Positions 18,775 through 28,715 are shown, counted from the stretch's first letter. The stretch is 48,025 bases of DNA from an uncultured bacterium (GCA_938014335.1 CALLRP010000023.1:1-48025); one strand, 5' to 3'. Notes: generated from the letters alone by a model not told the origin. Numbers and translations: made by a program.

Positions 18775-18796
18775 ACTGATTTTATATGGATATTTT

Positions 18797-20188
18797 TTAA
18801 TTTTTTTCTGCTTTTGGAGGTTGAACTACAAGTATAATGGCTCCTGCTATGAGACATGCAATACCGCAGACAATAAATGCAGTGCTGTAACTACCTAATG
18901 CAAATTCTTTAGTAATTTGTTGTCCTTTCTCAGTAATTAAGTAAGGAACTTTTTCCGCTGCGGTCATTAATTTTGCAGCGAGATAAGGACCTGCAAGCCC
19001 CCCTGCACCGTATGCTGTGAACATGAGACCGTAGTTAATACCGACATTCTTTGTCCCATAATAATCTGTAATAACAGCAGGATATAGAGCAAGGTATCCA
19101 CCAAAACATAATCCAACAACGCCGGTACCTAAGATATATAGGGGATATGTTCGGAAACTATTCAACAGTAACATAGCAATACCACATAATAAAAACATAA
19201 CAATCAAGGTAGATTTTCTGCCAATGTTATCTGATACTTTACCCCAGAAAATTCGACCTACTGCATTGAATATAGCAATTAGAGAAACTGCCATGGCTCC
19301 TTTGGAAACTATTCCATTGAATATTTCTTCAGGAACAGGTCTTGCGGATACGGCGGATATACTGAAGGATTGCCAAATAGGTGATGCCTTCATAATTACT
19401 TGTAAACCTGCGGCACATCCCGCAAAATAGGTTATCCACAAGAGCCAGAAGGCTGGGGTTGCCAACATTTCTGTGGGACTGTAATCAACACGACTTCCTG
19501 TTCCACCTACGGGTTGGGGGGGATTCCAACCAGCAGGTTTATATCCTGCGGGTGGATTTTTTAATAAAGAAGAGCCTAATACAACTGCAACAAGGAAAAT
19601 CACACCAAGAGTAAGGAAAGTGTTGAAAACACCTATTTGAGGAAGTGTGAAAAGTTTAACAGTCATGATTTCATAAGGACCCCCTAAGATTAAAGCTTTG
19701 GCTAACGGAGCAAAGAAGAAAGCCCCTGCACCGAAACCTGCCACAGCCAAACCGGTGATAAGTCCGCGTTTATCTGGAAACCACTTTACACAGGTAGCAA
19801 TAGGACAAACATAAGCGAAACCAATTCCCAATCCACCTAATATGGAAAATGTAAAGGTAAGCCAATATAAAGCCATATCCGGGGAGGATGTAAAATTCTG
19901 TGTAAATTTAGCAAGAATAAGTCCAATTCCTAATATAATTCCACCTGCAATACCTACAATTCGAGGTCCTAATTTATCTTGAATTCTTCCTCCGATGATG
20001 ACCGCTAATGCGAACGCAGCAAGCACAATTTGTGATGGATAGGTTACTTGTGTTTCTGTCCATGTGGGAAAAGCCGCTTTTAAAGGTGTCTGAAATACAC
20101 TCCATATATAAACAGCACCTAAACTTACTTGAACGATAAGTGCTCCAATAACGACAATCCAGCGGTTTTGTGTGGTTTGTTCACTCAT
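18797..20188 (-). CDS. MFS transporter, OFA (oxalate/formate antiporter-like) family
   Basis: The 463-residue protein has about twelve hydrophobic spans. Its N-terminus R-W-I-V-V-I-G-A-L-I-V-Q-V-S-L-G-A-V-Y-I is typical of the OFA group (N-R-W...G-A-x-Y-x-W-S-V-F). Known OFA members move small carboxylates such as oxalate, formate or lactate across the inner membrane. Because the gene lies directly downstream of acs, a monocarboxylate such as acetate is a reasonable guess for the substrate, but the sequence does not prove it. A GGAGGG site lies 8 bases before the ATG. A hairpin in the acs-MFS gap may attenuate read-through, and a strong terminator follows. Confidence 0.88.
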   Translation of the reverse strand: MSEQTTQNRWIVVIGALIVQVSLGAVYIWSVFQTPLKAAFPTWTETQVTYPSQIVLAAFALAVIIGGRIQDKLGPRIVGIAGGIILGIGLILAKFTQNFTSSPDMALYWLTFTFSILGGLGIGFAYVCPIATCVKWFPDKRGLITGLAVAGFGAGAFFFAPLAKALILGGPYEIMTVKLFTLPQIGVFNTFLTLGVIFLVAVVLGSSLLKNPPAGYKPAGWNPPQPVGGTGSRVDYSPTEMLATPAFWLLWITYFAGCAAGLQVIMKASPIWQSFSISAVSARPVPEEIFNGIVSKGAMAVSLIAIFNAVGRIFWGKVSDNIGRKSTLIVMFLLCGIAMLLLNSFRTYPLYILGTGVVGLCFGGYLALYPAVITDYYGTKNVGINYGLMFTAYGAGGLAGPYLAAKLMTAAEKVPYLITEKGQQITKEFALGSYSTAFIVCGIACLIAGAIILVVQPPKAEKN

Positions 20189-20228
20189 AATTTAAACCCT
20201 CCATAATGTTGTTTCCTTAATTTAATAA

Positions 20229-20265
20229 GAGCCGTGAGCGTAATTTATTTTACAACCCACGGCTC
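20229..20265 (-). terminator. Hairpin between acs and the MFS transporter gene
   Basis: GAGCCGTG pairs with CACGGCTC. Inside, GTAA and TTAC form a second short stem around a 6-base loop. On the minus strand the hairpin is followed by TTATTAAATTAAG. It starts 33 bases after the acs stop and ends about 40 bases before the MFS start, so it may end most acs transcripts and lower expression of the transporter. Confidence 0.6.
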
Positions 20266-20297
20266 AAAAATTTTGTTTTATCTAAAAGTACTCATTA

Positions 20298-22292
20298 TTA
20301 ATCTTTTAATAAGGCTTTTCTGCCTTGGACTAGTTCATCTAAAATAGTTGGGTCAGCCAATGTTGTTGTATCACCTAAATTGCTAAGGTCATTTTCAGCA
20401 ATTTTGCGAAGGATACGACGCATGATTTTGCCAGAACGAGTCTTAGGTAAGCCACGAGCGAATTGAATAACGTCCGGTGCGGCGATAGGTCCGATTTCCT
20501 TACGAACATGCATCACCAGTTCTTTTCTTAATTCTTCACTCTCTTCTACACCTGAAACCAGGGTTACATAAGCGTACAAAGCCTGTCCTTTAATTGGGTG
20601 TGGCATAGGTGCAACAGCCGCTTCTGCAACTTTTTCATGGGATACTAAGGCACTTTCTACTTCCGCAGTTCCAATACGATGACCGGAGACATTGACTACA
20701 TCATCAATACGACCCATGAGCCAGTAATCACCATCTTCATCTCGTCTGCAACCATCACCAGTGAAGTACATGTCTTTATACATACTGAAATAGGTATCAA
20801 TAAAGCGGTCATGGTCGCCCCAGGTGGTTCTCATAATACCGGGCCACGGTTTGCGAATGCAAAGTTTGCCACCTTCATTGGCATCTACCTCTGTACTATC
20901 ATCTCTCAAAATAACGGGGTCAACACCAAAGAAGGGTCTGGAAGCACTGCCCGGTTTTAAGGTATGAGCACCCGGAAGTGGTGTAATTAGAATACCTCCG
21001 GTTTCTGTTTGCCACCAGGTATCCACAATCGGGCAACGGCCTCTTCCAATCTTTTCATAGTACCATATCCATGCTTCAGGATTAATCGGCTCGCCTACAG
21101 AACCTAAAACACGAAGTGAACTTAAATCATACTTGGCAGGCCATTCATCACCCTTCTGGATAAGTGTGCGAATAGCTGTAGGTGCAGTGTAGATAACGGT
21201 GCATTTGAATTTATCAACAATATGCCAGAAACGACCTGCATCGGGATAGGTGGGGACACCTTCGAACATAACGGTTGTGGCACCGTTGCAAAGTGGACCA
21301 TAAACGATATAACTATGACCTGTCACCCAACCAATATCTGCTGTGCACCAGTAAATATCGTCATCATGAATATCAAAGATGTATTTATGAGAGAGAGATA
21401 CATGAAGGAGATAGCCGGCTGTGCTATGAACGACGCCTTTAGGTTTCCCTGTGGAACCGGAGGTATAAAGGATGAATAAATAATCTTCTGCATTCATTTT
21501 TTCAGGTTCGCATACATCTGATGATTTTGCCATCAGATCGTCATACCATAAATCTCTTCCTTCTTTAATGGCACAAGGCTCATTGTTTCTTTTCACAACG
21601 ATACATTTTTCGATAGATGGCGTCTGGGTTAAGGCATTATCTGCAATTTCTTTAAGATGAATTGCTTTACCGGAACGCAATGATGTATTGGAAGTGATAA
21701 GGATTTTGCATTCAGAGTCGTTAATACGGTCACGAAGGGATTCAGCACTAAAACCGCCGAATACGACAGAATGAATCGCTCCGATACGGGCACATGCCAG
21801 CATGGCTACGGGAAGTTCGGGAATCATGGGGAGATAAATGCATACACGGTCGCCTTTCTTTACACCCAATGACTTCAGCACATTGGCAAATTTACAAACA
21901 TCTTTATAAAGTTCTTCATAAGTGATGTATTTTACATCTTCTTCTGGTTCACCCTGCCAGATAATAGCCGTTTTTTTTGCTATGGGGGTGTTCAGATGAC
22001 GGTCAAGGCAGTTATAAGATACATTCAATTCACCATCTGCAAACCATGTGTGGCGAATTACTCGTGCTTCGGTGTTCCAAGTATATTCTAATGCCTTTGT
22101 GGGTTTTTTGAACCAGGATAAGGTTTCAGCCTGTTCCAACCAGAAATTTTCGCAGTCATCAATAGAGCGTTTCCACATCTTGTAGTATTCGTCGAAGGAT
22201 TTGATGTGTGCTCTTTTTCGGACTTCTTCGGATGGTGGAAAAGTTCGATTTTCTACCATCAACGAACTGATTGATTTTTTTTCTTCTGCCAT
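20298..22292 (-). CDS. acs: Acetyl-CoA synthetase (AMP-forming)
   Basis: Acs activates acetate with ATP and CoA through acetyl-AMP. The 664-residue protein shows the ATP-binding [11 protein letters not shown] loop, W-W-Q-T-E-T-G, the Y-F-T-G-D-G block, the hinge [13 protein letters not shown], and the C-terminal [11 protein letters not shown] whose Lys is the site silenced by acetylation in characterised enzymes. I chose the ATG at 22292 because GGAGG stands 8 bases before it. An in-frame TTG at 22307 overlaps that site and is unlikely. It is transcribed towards an OFA-family transporter gene and divergently from trpS. Together acs and the transporter suggest uptake and use of acetate. Confidence 0.97.
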   Translation of the reverse strand: MAEEKKSISSLMVENRTFPPSEEVRKRAHIKSFDEYYKMWKRSIDDCENFWLEQAETLSWFKKPTKALEYTWNTEARVIRHTWFADGELNVSYNCLDRHLNTPIAKKTAIIWQGEPEEDVKYITYEELYKDVCKFANVLKSLGVKKGDRVCIYLPMIPELPVAMLACARIGAIHSVVFGGFSAESLRDRINDSECKILITSNTSLRSGKAIHLKEIADNALTQTPSIEKCIVVKRNNEPCAIKEGRDLWYDDLMAKSSDVCEPEKMNAEDYLFILYTSGSTGKPKGVVHSTAGYLLHVSLSHKYIFDIHDDDIYWCTADIGWVTGHSYIVYGPLCNGATTVMFEGVPTYPDAGRFWHIVDKFKCTVIYTAPTAIRTLIQKGDEWPAKYDLSSLRVLGSVGEPINPEAWIWYYEKIGRGRCPIVDTWWQTETGGILITPLPGAHTLKPGSASRPFFGVDPVILRDDSTEVDANEGGKLCIRKPWPGIMRTTWGDHDRFIDTYFSMYKDMYFTGDGCRRDEDGDYWLMGRIDDVVNVSGHRIGTAEVESALVSHEKVAEAAVAPMPHPIKGQALYAYVTLVSGVEESEELRKELVMHVRKEIGPIAAPDVIQFARGLPKTRSGKIMRRILRKIAENDLSNLGDTTTLADPTILDELVQGRKALLKD

Positions 22293-22612
22293 ATTGAATT
22301 CCTCCAATAAGTTTTTTGGGTTAGTTTTTTATGATTATTTTTACTTTACTGTTCTACCTACCGTTCGTTATATGACATATTCTATTATTTATCAAATCTA
22401 AAAATCAAAATGCAAATCAATTAATTTAAGAGTAAAATAGGAACTATTTCCTATATCCTTTATTTTTAATTTATAAATAAAACAAATGCTCTCTTTTATC
22501 TTTCAATTAGAGTCTTAATAATTATTTTTTATATACTATATTGATAATAATTACAGTTTGCTACTGTTTTCTCCTAATTACCCTTTAAAAATGTAAATGA
22601 TAAGGTTGTATT
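22293..22612. other. Divergent intergenic region acs / trpS
   Basis: This 320-base AT-rich gap must hold promoters for both genes. Apart from the acs promoter candidate and ribosome site, nothing was recognised. In particular, I see no T-box leader or trp attenuator in front of trpS. Confidence 0.6.
22367..22395 (-). promoter_or_regulatory. Candidate sigma70 promoter of acs
   Basis: On the minus strand TTGATA (22395-22390) and TATAAC (22372-22367) are separated by exactly 17 bases. This gives a predicted 5' leader of about 70 bases before the acs ATG. The boxes are good matches, with the usual caution for AT-rich DNA. Confidence 0.5.
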
Positions 22613-23683
22613 ATGACTGAATGTATGAAAAGGAAAGAGGTTATTTTATCTGGGATTCGTCCCACAGGTAGACTGCATTATGGAAATTATTTTGGGGCGA
22701 TTCGTCATTTTTTAAAACTTCAGGAAGCAGATACTTCTATTTGTTATTATTTCGTTGCAGATTACCATGCCTTAACAACAATTACTACACGCGAGAATAT
22801 TTACCAGAATACAATAGATATGTTGCGAACTTATGTTGCGTGCGGTTTGGACCCAAACAAATCCATTATTTATCGGCAGAGTGATTTACCCTGTACAGCA
22901 GAGTTAGCCTTATTATTGGGAATGATTACAAATATAGGTTTTTTAGAACGAGGGACCACCTATAAGGATAAACTCTCAAAATTGCAGGAAGATACAAAAA
23001 TAGATGGGAATCCACTTTCGTTTGGTTTGTTAGGCTATCCTGTGCTTATGGCGGCAGATATTTTGATAGTGCGTGCGGATAAGGTTCCTGTGGGTGATGA
23101 CCAACGACAACATGTCGAAATGGCTATTGATATAGCTCAGCGGTTTAATAGTCGTTTTGGAGAAACTCTTCATATACCACAGGCGGTAGGAAGAGAAGCC
23201 CTCCGCTTGCCGGGACTGGATGGTTCGTCCAAGATGGGTAAAAGTGAACACAATACTCTGGACTTGTTAGATGACCCAGATACTGTATTGAAAAAAATTC
23301 GAGCGGTAGAGACCTCTACAGATCCGTTACCTTTGCCAGTGGCGAGTAATGACCCGGATGCAATTATCCCTCACATGCCTGCGGGTGTCGGCGTTTTATA
23401 TCGTCTTCTTTCCTTATTGGCTCCCGAACCTCTGTATTTAGAGTTTGTCCAAAAATATCGGAATGGTGAAAAATTTTACGGGAAATTAAAACAGGAAGTG
23501 GCACGATTGGTTTCGGATTTTAATACACCTATTATCGAAAAATTCAATCATCTGGATAATAATCAAGATTATGTAGAATCTTTTCTTCGCACAAATGCAC
23601 AGAAAGTTACTCCTGTTGCATTAGAAACAGTGGAGGCAGTTCGTGAAGCGATGGGAATTGGACATTCTTTGTATCGAGCATAA
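22613..23683 (+). CDS. trpS: Tryptophanyl-tRNA synthetase
   Basis: TrpS charges tRNA-Trp in the cytoplasm. The 356-residue protein is a class I synthetase. The HIGH-type element is P-T-G-R-L-H-Y-G-N-Y near the N-terminus and the KMSKS element is K-M-G-K-S (207-211), a variant usual for TrpS. G-D-D-Q-R-Q-H and M-A-A-D-I-L are also family blocks. Two starts are possible: the ATG at 22613, behind a weak AAGG, or the ATG at 22625. The protein length fits either. It appears to be a single-gene transcript. Confidence 0.96.
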   Translation: MTECMKRKEVILSGIRPTGRLHYGNYFGAIRHFLKLQEADTSICYYFVADYHALTTITTRENIYQNTIDMLRTYVACGLDPNKSIIYRQSDLPCTAELALLLGMITNIGFLERGTTYKDKLSKLQEDTKIDGNPLSFGLLGYPVLMAADILIVRADKVPVGDDQRQHVEMAIDIAQRFNSRFGETLHIPQAVGREALRLPGLDGSSKMGKSEHNTLDLLDDPDTVLKKIRAVETSTDPLPLPVASNDPDAIIPHMPAGVGVLYRLLSLLAPEPLYLEFVQKYRNGEKFYGKLKQEVARLVSDFNTPIIEKFNHLDNNQDYVESFLRTNAQKVTPVALETVEAVREAMGIGHSLYRA

Positions 23684-23832
23684 TCTTCATCTTCCTTGAA
23701 AAAAAATATCTCTATCCTTTTATTAAGCGTTTATGTAATACAGTATTTAATCATTAATTTTGTATACTAATATCATATTAAAAAGTGTTTTAAGGAATAA
23801 TTGCTTTTGAATTTCATATAAAGGTAATATTG

Positions 23833-25374
23833 ATGAATATAAAAAAAGTTTGTTTATCGCTTTTACTTTCTTGTTTGGGTTTTGCATGTGGTAGAGCGGA
23901 AGAATCGACTTCTACGAGTGCTTTAAATAGCAATTCTGTGTTTTCCGATATATTTCTCGTCGTAATAGATTCGCTTCGAGCAGACCATTTAGGAGTTTAT
24001 GGGTATCAAAGGAATACGAGCCCTTTCATAGATGAGTTATCGAAACAAAGTCTTGTTTTCGAAAAGGCTTATTCTGCCTCGACATATACCTGTGAGAGCG
24101 TAAGTTCTATTTTGATGGGACGCTATCCTTCTTCAACACCGTGGAGTACGGGATGGCGGGCACAGGTTGACCCAACAGTTCTTACTTTACCTGAAATACT
24201 GAAAAAAAATGGATATACAACACTTCTTTTTACTGACCATCCCGCAATAGAAGAGCAAATGTTTGGGAAAGGATTTGATTATGTCCGGAGGTTAACAAAA
24301 GAATTCGGTATTAGTGGAAATGGGGTTACACTTGTAGAAGAGATTTTGAAATATGTAAATACTCTCGAAAAAGATAAACCTCTTTTTATGTATGTTCATA
24401 TTTATGACCCCCATGAACCCTATGAACCTCCTCCCTCATATTACCTGCATTTTGCAGATCAAATTTATGAAAAACCTCTCCGTCTCTATGATGAAATTCG
24501 GTTCCACCTTCCTGAATTGGTTCAACAAGGGTTCGGTGCTGGAGATGTGCGATTTGAAGACCTTGTCCTTCGTTACGATGCAGAAATCGCTCTCACGGAT
24601 TATTGCTTAAAGAGATTGTATTCATCATTAAATAAATTGCGAAAAGACAAGAAATCCGTTTGGCTTATTACTGCAGACCATGGCGAAGAATTTTTAGACC
24701 ATGGTTTTTTAGAACACGCATGGCGGTTGTATCTGGAGACTATTCGAGTTCCATTAATCATTCATGCACCTTATATAAATACCCAAATGCAAAAGATAGA
24801 GAATGAGGTATCTCTGGTGGATATGTTTCCTACAATTTTGAAATTTATGGGAATTTCATGGACTGACCCCGGCTGGGATGGTATTGCATTGCCTTTAGCC
24901 GATTGGTATAAGGGAATAAATACCGAAATTTCCACCGAACGCATCATTATTTCCGAATTATATCTCCCTTCTCGAACGATAGGACGCTCGTTTATCAAAA
25001 ATGGTTGGCAATACTTGAACTGGCAACAGTGGCTTACATGGCAACAATGTTCGGAATATGCACAGAAGCAAAAACAACTACGCGAAGAATATATGACGGG
25101 CGATCGGCAACCTCGTCCGTTTTGTGGTGAACCTGAATTTGAGGAATTACTTCTCCCCGATGAAAAGGGATTCCCGAAAAAGCCTGCGGATAAAAAGCAA
25201 CACACTGAAATGTGGGATACTTTCAAAAAAGAATGGGAGCAATGGTGTTCTTCCCGCCCTATTATGAAGACAGATAAAGAGAAGACGGAATTAAATCCAC
25301 CTCCTGAAGAACAGCAAAAAGAGGAAATATCACCCGAAGAAAGGGAACGAATTAATCAGGGAGGATATTTTTGA
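23833..25374 (+). CDS. Exported sulfatase / alkaline-phosphatase superfamily enzyme with Thr nucleophile
   Basis: I start at the ATG at 23833, 8 bases after AAGG, rather than at the adjacent TTG. The 513-residue protein has a signal peptide ending in G-F-A-C (Cys19), possibly lipidated. The superfamily core is clear: V-V-I-D-S-L-R-A-D-H (43-52) with D46 as a metal ligand, N-T-S-P-F-I-D-E-L, then the active-site segment S-T-Y-T-C-E-S ending M-G-R-Y-P (83-99), and I-T-A-D-H-G-E-E-F-L-D-H. The residue in the nucleophile position is Thr86. There is no C-x-P-x-R, so this is not a formylglycine sulfatase. A phosphoester hydrolase or phospho-headgroup transferase is more likely. The tail is charged and Pro/Glu-rich. 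It is first in a run of envelope genes and overlaps the next gene by one base. Confidence 0.82.
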   Translation: MNIKKVCLSLLLSCLGFACGRAEESTSTSALNSNSVFSDIFLVVIDSLRADHLGVYGYQRNTSPFIDELSKQSLVFEKAYSASTYTCESVSSILMGRYPSSTPWSTGWRAQVDPTVLTLPEILKKNGYTTLLFTDHPAIEEQMFGKGFDYVRRLTKEFGISGNGVTLVEEILKYVNTLEKDKPLFMYVHIYDPHEPYEPPPSYYLHFADQIYEKPLRLYDEIRFHLPELVQQGFGAGDVRFEDLVLRYDAEIALTDYCLKRLYSSLNKLRKDKKSVWLITADHGEEFLDHGFLEHAWRLYLETIRVPLIIHAPYINTQMQKIENEVSLVDMFPTILKFMGISWTDPGWDGIALPLADWYKGINTEISTERIIISELYLPSRTIGRSFIKNGWQYLNWQQWLTWQQCSEYAQKQKQLREEYMTGDRQPRPFCGEPEFEELLLPDEKGFPKKPADKKQHTEMWDTFKKEWEQWCSSRPIMKTDKEKTELNPPPEEQQKEEISPEERERINQGGYF

Positions 25375-27092
25375 TGGTGAATGAGCCTGATTCCATTGAC
25401 ACTCCTCAATCCACAAAAAATTTTACCTATTGTCCCCCCATTTCAAAATGGGAATTTGTGTTCCCTTTTGTATTGGGTATCATTGTTTGTGGGGTAGGCA
25501 CTTTCCCTTATAAGTACGGCAAGTTTCTTGAAGAGGAAAAAGGTATTTTTATGGGAGTGGTGGGCAGAGGCACAGCAGGCTCATTTGGATATATCATGTT
25601 TCAGCGTCAGGCAAGTGAAGGGAGATGGTGGCTGACGAATCAGTGCACCCCGGAGTCCCCTAAAAATGCTTATTTTAATGTGGAATGGTGGCTGTTAGGA
25701 AGCCTTGCCCGTCTCTCCTCTCTATCTGTACTTGAATTTTTTCACATGGATAGATGTTTTTCCGCATTTTTGTTTTTGTTTGCTGTTTACTATTTTCTTT
25801 CACTGCTTCTGGATACTATTTACCAGCGAATTTTTGTATTGTTTCTTATTACTATTGGTTCGGGTTTCGGCTGGTTGCTGTGGGGTTTAAACAGTATGCT
25901 TCACCTTTCATTACCTCTTTCGTGGGATATGGAAGGTATCCAAATTTTTAGTTATCTCATATGTAAACCTCATTTTATTCGCTCCATTACATTGGGCATT
26001 TTGATGTATGCTTTTCTCATACGCGGTTTTCAAACAAAAAAAATTAAATTCTTTATCCTGTGTGGTGTGATGGCTCTTCTCCATTCTTTGATGCGTCCCT
26101 ATTTAATACCTGAATCCTACATTATGTTTATATTAACACCCATTCTATTTTGTGTCATACAAAACAAATGGGATTGGGAATGGTTTTACTTATGCGTTAT
26201 CCCTGCGATAATTCACATTCCTGCGATTTTATATTACCTCTGGGTATCTTATTCCGATGCATTAGGAATGTCCGGTTGGGCGGAAAATCATCAGTTTATG
26301 GGAAAACCGGGTTTTTTGATTGAATATATATTAGGAATAGGCTGGACATGGCTAATATGTATACTGTTTTTCACATATCTTATAAAGAGAAGTACAGAGC
26401 GAATAAGTTTTACGGTTATACTTACATGGATATTGGTGGCATGGGGCATTTGCAATCTTTATCCCTATTGGAAGGCAGGGCAGGAATCTGGATTATATGC
26501 TTTTATTATCGTCCCACCCATCTTAACTATTATAGGACCCTATGAATGGATAAGCACATATTTTATCCAACATCCCCCTACAACAAATAAAATTATTTGT
26601 ATCTTATCTTCTTTATTTTCACACAAAATCTTACTTGCTATTCTGGTTATTCTTTTTTCAATCCCCACAACTGTATTTGTTTATTATTTCATGTTTCGTG
26701 ATTTAAAGTATGGACATCCTCAATGGGCTTACTTTCTTCCTCGTGATGCAAGTTCCGCATTAGATTATCTGAAAAGAAATGGCATGGAAGAAGATGTGGT
26801 GATAGCGTCGCCTAAAACCTCTCAATTTATTTTTGCTCACACTCCATGCCGAACCATTACAGGACATTTTATGCTCACAAAAGATTATGTCAAAAAAACA
26901 GAGGATGTATATCGTTTTTATACCAGTAGTGATTTACACATTCAAGAAGAAATATTAAAAAAATACAAAGTGAAATACATTTTTCTTGGACCCTATGAGG
27001 AAGAATTTGTTCAAAACAATATAAAAATAGAAGGAAAGTATTTTCCTGTTGTTAATAAGAGAGAAGCACAATTATATCGTGTTCCAGAATGA
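25374..27092 (+). CDS. Polytopic membrane protein, possibly a GT-C-type glycosyltransferase
   Basis: The start is the ATG at 25374, which overlaps the upstream stop (TGATG), with GGGAGG about 10 bases before it; the two genes are translationally coupled. The 572-residue protein has roughly ten hydrophobic spans between residues 28 and 440. The first extracytoplasmic loop contains R-Q-A-S-E-G-R-W and later F-N-V-E-W-W-L-L-G. A soluble C-terminal part runs D-A-S-S-A-L-D-Y-L to Y-I-F-L-G-P-Y-E. This architecture, with a 'Y-x-F-x-G-P' end, is common in lipid-linked-sugar glycosyltransferases of the PMT/ArnT type. The assignment rests on architecture only. It could act on the same envelope polymer as the upstream phosphatase-superfamily enzyme. 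Confidence 0.65.
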   Translation: MVNEPDSIDTPQSTKNFTYCPPISKWEFVFPFVLGIIVCGVGTFPYKYGKFLEEEKGIFMGVVGRGTAGSFGYIMFQRQASEGRWWLTNQCTPESPKNAYFNVEWWLLGSLARLSSLSVLEFFHMDRCFSAFLFLFAVYYFLSLLLDTIYQRIFVLFLITIGSGFGWLLWGLNSMLHLSLPLSWDMEGIQIFSYLICKPHFIRSITLGILMYAFLIRGFQTKKIKFFILCGVMALLHSLMRPYLIPESYIMFILTPILFCVIQNKWDWEWFYLCVIPAIIHIPAILYYLWVSYSDALGMSGWAENHQFMGKPGFLIEYILGIGWTWLICILFFTYLIKRSTERISFTVILTWILVAWGICNLYPYWKAGQESGLYAFIIVPPILTIIGPYEWISTYFIQHPPTTNKIICILSSLFSHKILLAILVILFSIPTTVFVYYFMFRDLKYGHPQWAYFLPRDASSALDYLKRNGMEEDVVIASPKTSQFIFAHTPCRTITGHFMLTKDYVKKTEDVYRFYTSSDLHIQEEILKKYKVKYIFLGPYEEEFVQNNIKIEGKYFPVVNKREAQLYRVPE

Positions 27093-27126
27093 GTAAAAAA
27101 GTTAATTTATATACAGATATTACGGT

Positions 27127-28713
27127 ATGCTAAAAACGAAAATTTTCAATAGTTTTATTATTTTTTATTTTCTTTTATCTTTTTTTATAAGACAAGTATT
27201 TGCTGATGATAATCCGGTACCGTTGTCTTCTGGGCAGACTACAAGTGTAAATTCGGACTTACTTCTTTTCTCTTTGCCCGACCCGAATTCTCCAGAATGG
27301 GGGACCTATTGGCAAGCATTGAGAGATATATTGGTCGCAAAAGAGTTTACACTGGAAATATGGAAAAAAAAGACCGCATCTTACTTTGAAGAAAATTCCT
27401 TTAATGTGGCTCATTTGCAGCTATGGGATACTATTATTCGCCAGACTCCAGAATTCCAAAGTGATTTATTGATGTATGCAGGGGTATTTGCTTTTCAATC
27501 GCTGATAAAAGAAGTACAAAAGCCAATTCCTTCACCTATAGCAATTTCTCTATCCTCTCAGTTTTTATTGAAAAGTATAGATAATTTGAAAGAGACCCAA
27601 ATTATACAATTAGCAGAAATCACTGATGCAGAGTTAAAAAACAAACCCATTCGCTTAGAGCAAATATGGAGTACTTTTTTACGGCAGATTACTTCCTCCG
27701 GAGGTATTCCTTCTCCCGACACTCAGTCTCATTTGCATGAAACAGTAATATATCTATGTATGGCATTAACCGCATATCTCCCCCCAAATAAGTTTATGAA
27801 CGATGTGCAATTACCTGAACCTATGAAAAGTTTCTATAATGATTTTCATATTTTACTTTTTGATGGGGGTATTTTGACAGCACCTCATTATCATAGTTTA
27901 AGAAGTATATTTTCATGCTTCCCTCCCAAATTACACAATATCAAGATAGTCATTATTCCTGATACGGTAGGTGTTTCTGCTACTCGTTTATTTGTTCCAT
28001 TACAATACGGAATTGTAACAGACTTTCCTTACCTGCCGATGGAAGTTGTAAGCGATCCTATCGAATTCCCGGTAAGGTATGGGACGCAAGTAGCTCCCGA
28101 ATTTTCCATGCAAGCAGGGGTGCAGGTAGTTCGTGCAATACAATTTGTACAGTTTCGGCTTCGTCCTGAACTTTTACTCCGACGGAATGCTCTGCTAATA
28201 AATGCAAGGGGTCGGAACTATAATTATATTCGTCCTACTATTCGCCCAGAAGTTTATTTTAATAATCCTGATGAATTGTTTCCATTATCGTCATATTTGT
28301 GGATACTCAATTCGGAAAAGGTCATACAAATGGCAGGGGATTTACTAAAAATTCGTCAGCATTTTGTAACGGATGTATATCTACTTCTTGCGGATATGTT
28401 TTCTGAGGGAAAGAATACAACCTTTACATTTTTTATGGACGAAAGCGGATATTTGACTGTTCGCGAAGCACCTGTGATGCGTGCCCCAATAGATGAGGGC
28501 TATCCTGCTGTTATAACTATCTTACCGGAAAGATTTCCTCCCTCTTTTAGTATTAAAGAAACTATAAGTGGATATAGTTCAGGGACAGTAGATTTGCAAA
28601 ATACATCTATTCAACAAAATAGTTCTTTCTTTTCTGGTTTTACCCCACCGGGACAAAGTACTTCATCCCATCCAGCGAATACAAGCATTTCCATAGGAAC
28701 AAAAGGGAACTAA
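27127..28713 (+). CDS. Secreted protein of unknown function
   Basis: The 528-residue protein begins with a typical signal peptide (Lys3, Lys5, hydrophobic 8-24, cleavage likely after V-F-A at 24-26). The mature part is mixed alpha/beta in composition. A central segment (about 240-330) contains L-L-F-D-G-G-I-L-T and I-V-I-I-P-D-T-V-G-V, and the last 50 residues are rich in Ser, Thr and Pro. I see no metallopeptidase HExxH, no nucleophile elbow and no repeats, and I do not recognise the family. It lies between the membrane glycosyltransferase-like gene and a VanZ-like gene 2 bases downstream, so a role in the envelope is inferred. The ribosome site is weak. Confidence 0.7.
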   Translation: MLKTKIFNSFIIFYFLLSFFIRQVFADDNPVPLSSGQTTSVNSDLLLFSLPDPNSPEWGTYWQALRDILVAKEFTLEIWKKKTASYFEENSFNVAHLQLWDTIIRQTPEFQSDLLMYAGVFAFQSLIKEVQKPIPSPIAISLSSQFLLKSIDNLKETQIIQLAEITDAELKNKPIRLEQIWSTFLRQITSSGGIPSPDTQSHLHETVIYLCMALTAYLPPNKFMNDVQLPEPMKSFYNDFHILLFDGGILTAPHYHSLRSIFSCFPPKLHNIKIVIIPDTVGVSATRLFVPLQYGIVTDFPYLPMEVVSDPIEFPVRYGTQVAPEFSMQAGVQVVRAIQFVQFRLRPELLLRRNALLINARGRNYNYIRPTIRPEVYFNNPDELFPLSSYLWILNSEKVIQMAGDLLKIRQHFVTDVYLLLADMFSEGKNTTFTFFMDESGYLTVREAPVMRAPIDEGYPAVITILPERFPPSFSIKETISGYSSGTVDLQNTSIQQNSSFFSGFTPPGQSTSSHPANTSISIGTKGN

Positions 28714-28715
28714 AT

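Larger units (their letters stand above)
18155..18796. other. Long AT-rich non-coding region upstream of gltB
   Basis: This 642-base stretch lies between the gltB start and the 3' end of the MFS gene. It holds the terminator hairpin of the MFS gene, a perfect 18-base palindrome (18323-18340) and many A/T runs. I found no open frame with a ribosome site, no tRNA and no known riboswitch. The length is generous for this otherwise compact region, so a small RNA or multiple regulator sites are possible. Confidence 0.6.

Noticed and set aside
22540..22612. T-box or trp attenuator before trpS
   Set aside because: No T-box core sequence, no Trp-rich leader peptide and no terminator hairpin were found in this short leader.
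23833..25374. Classical formylglycine-dependent sulfatase
   Set aside because: The C-x-P-x-R motif is absent; the nucleophile position is Thr followed by C-E-S.
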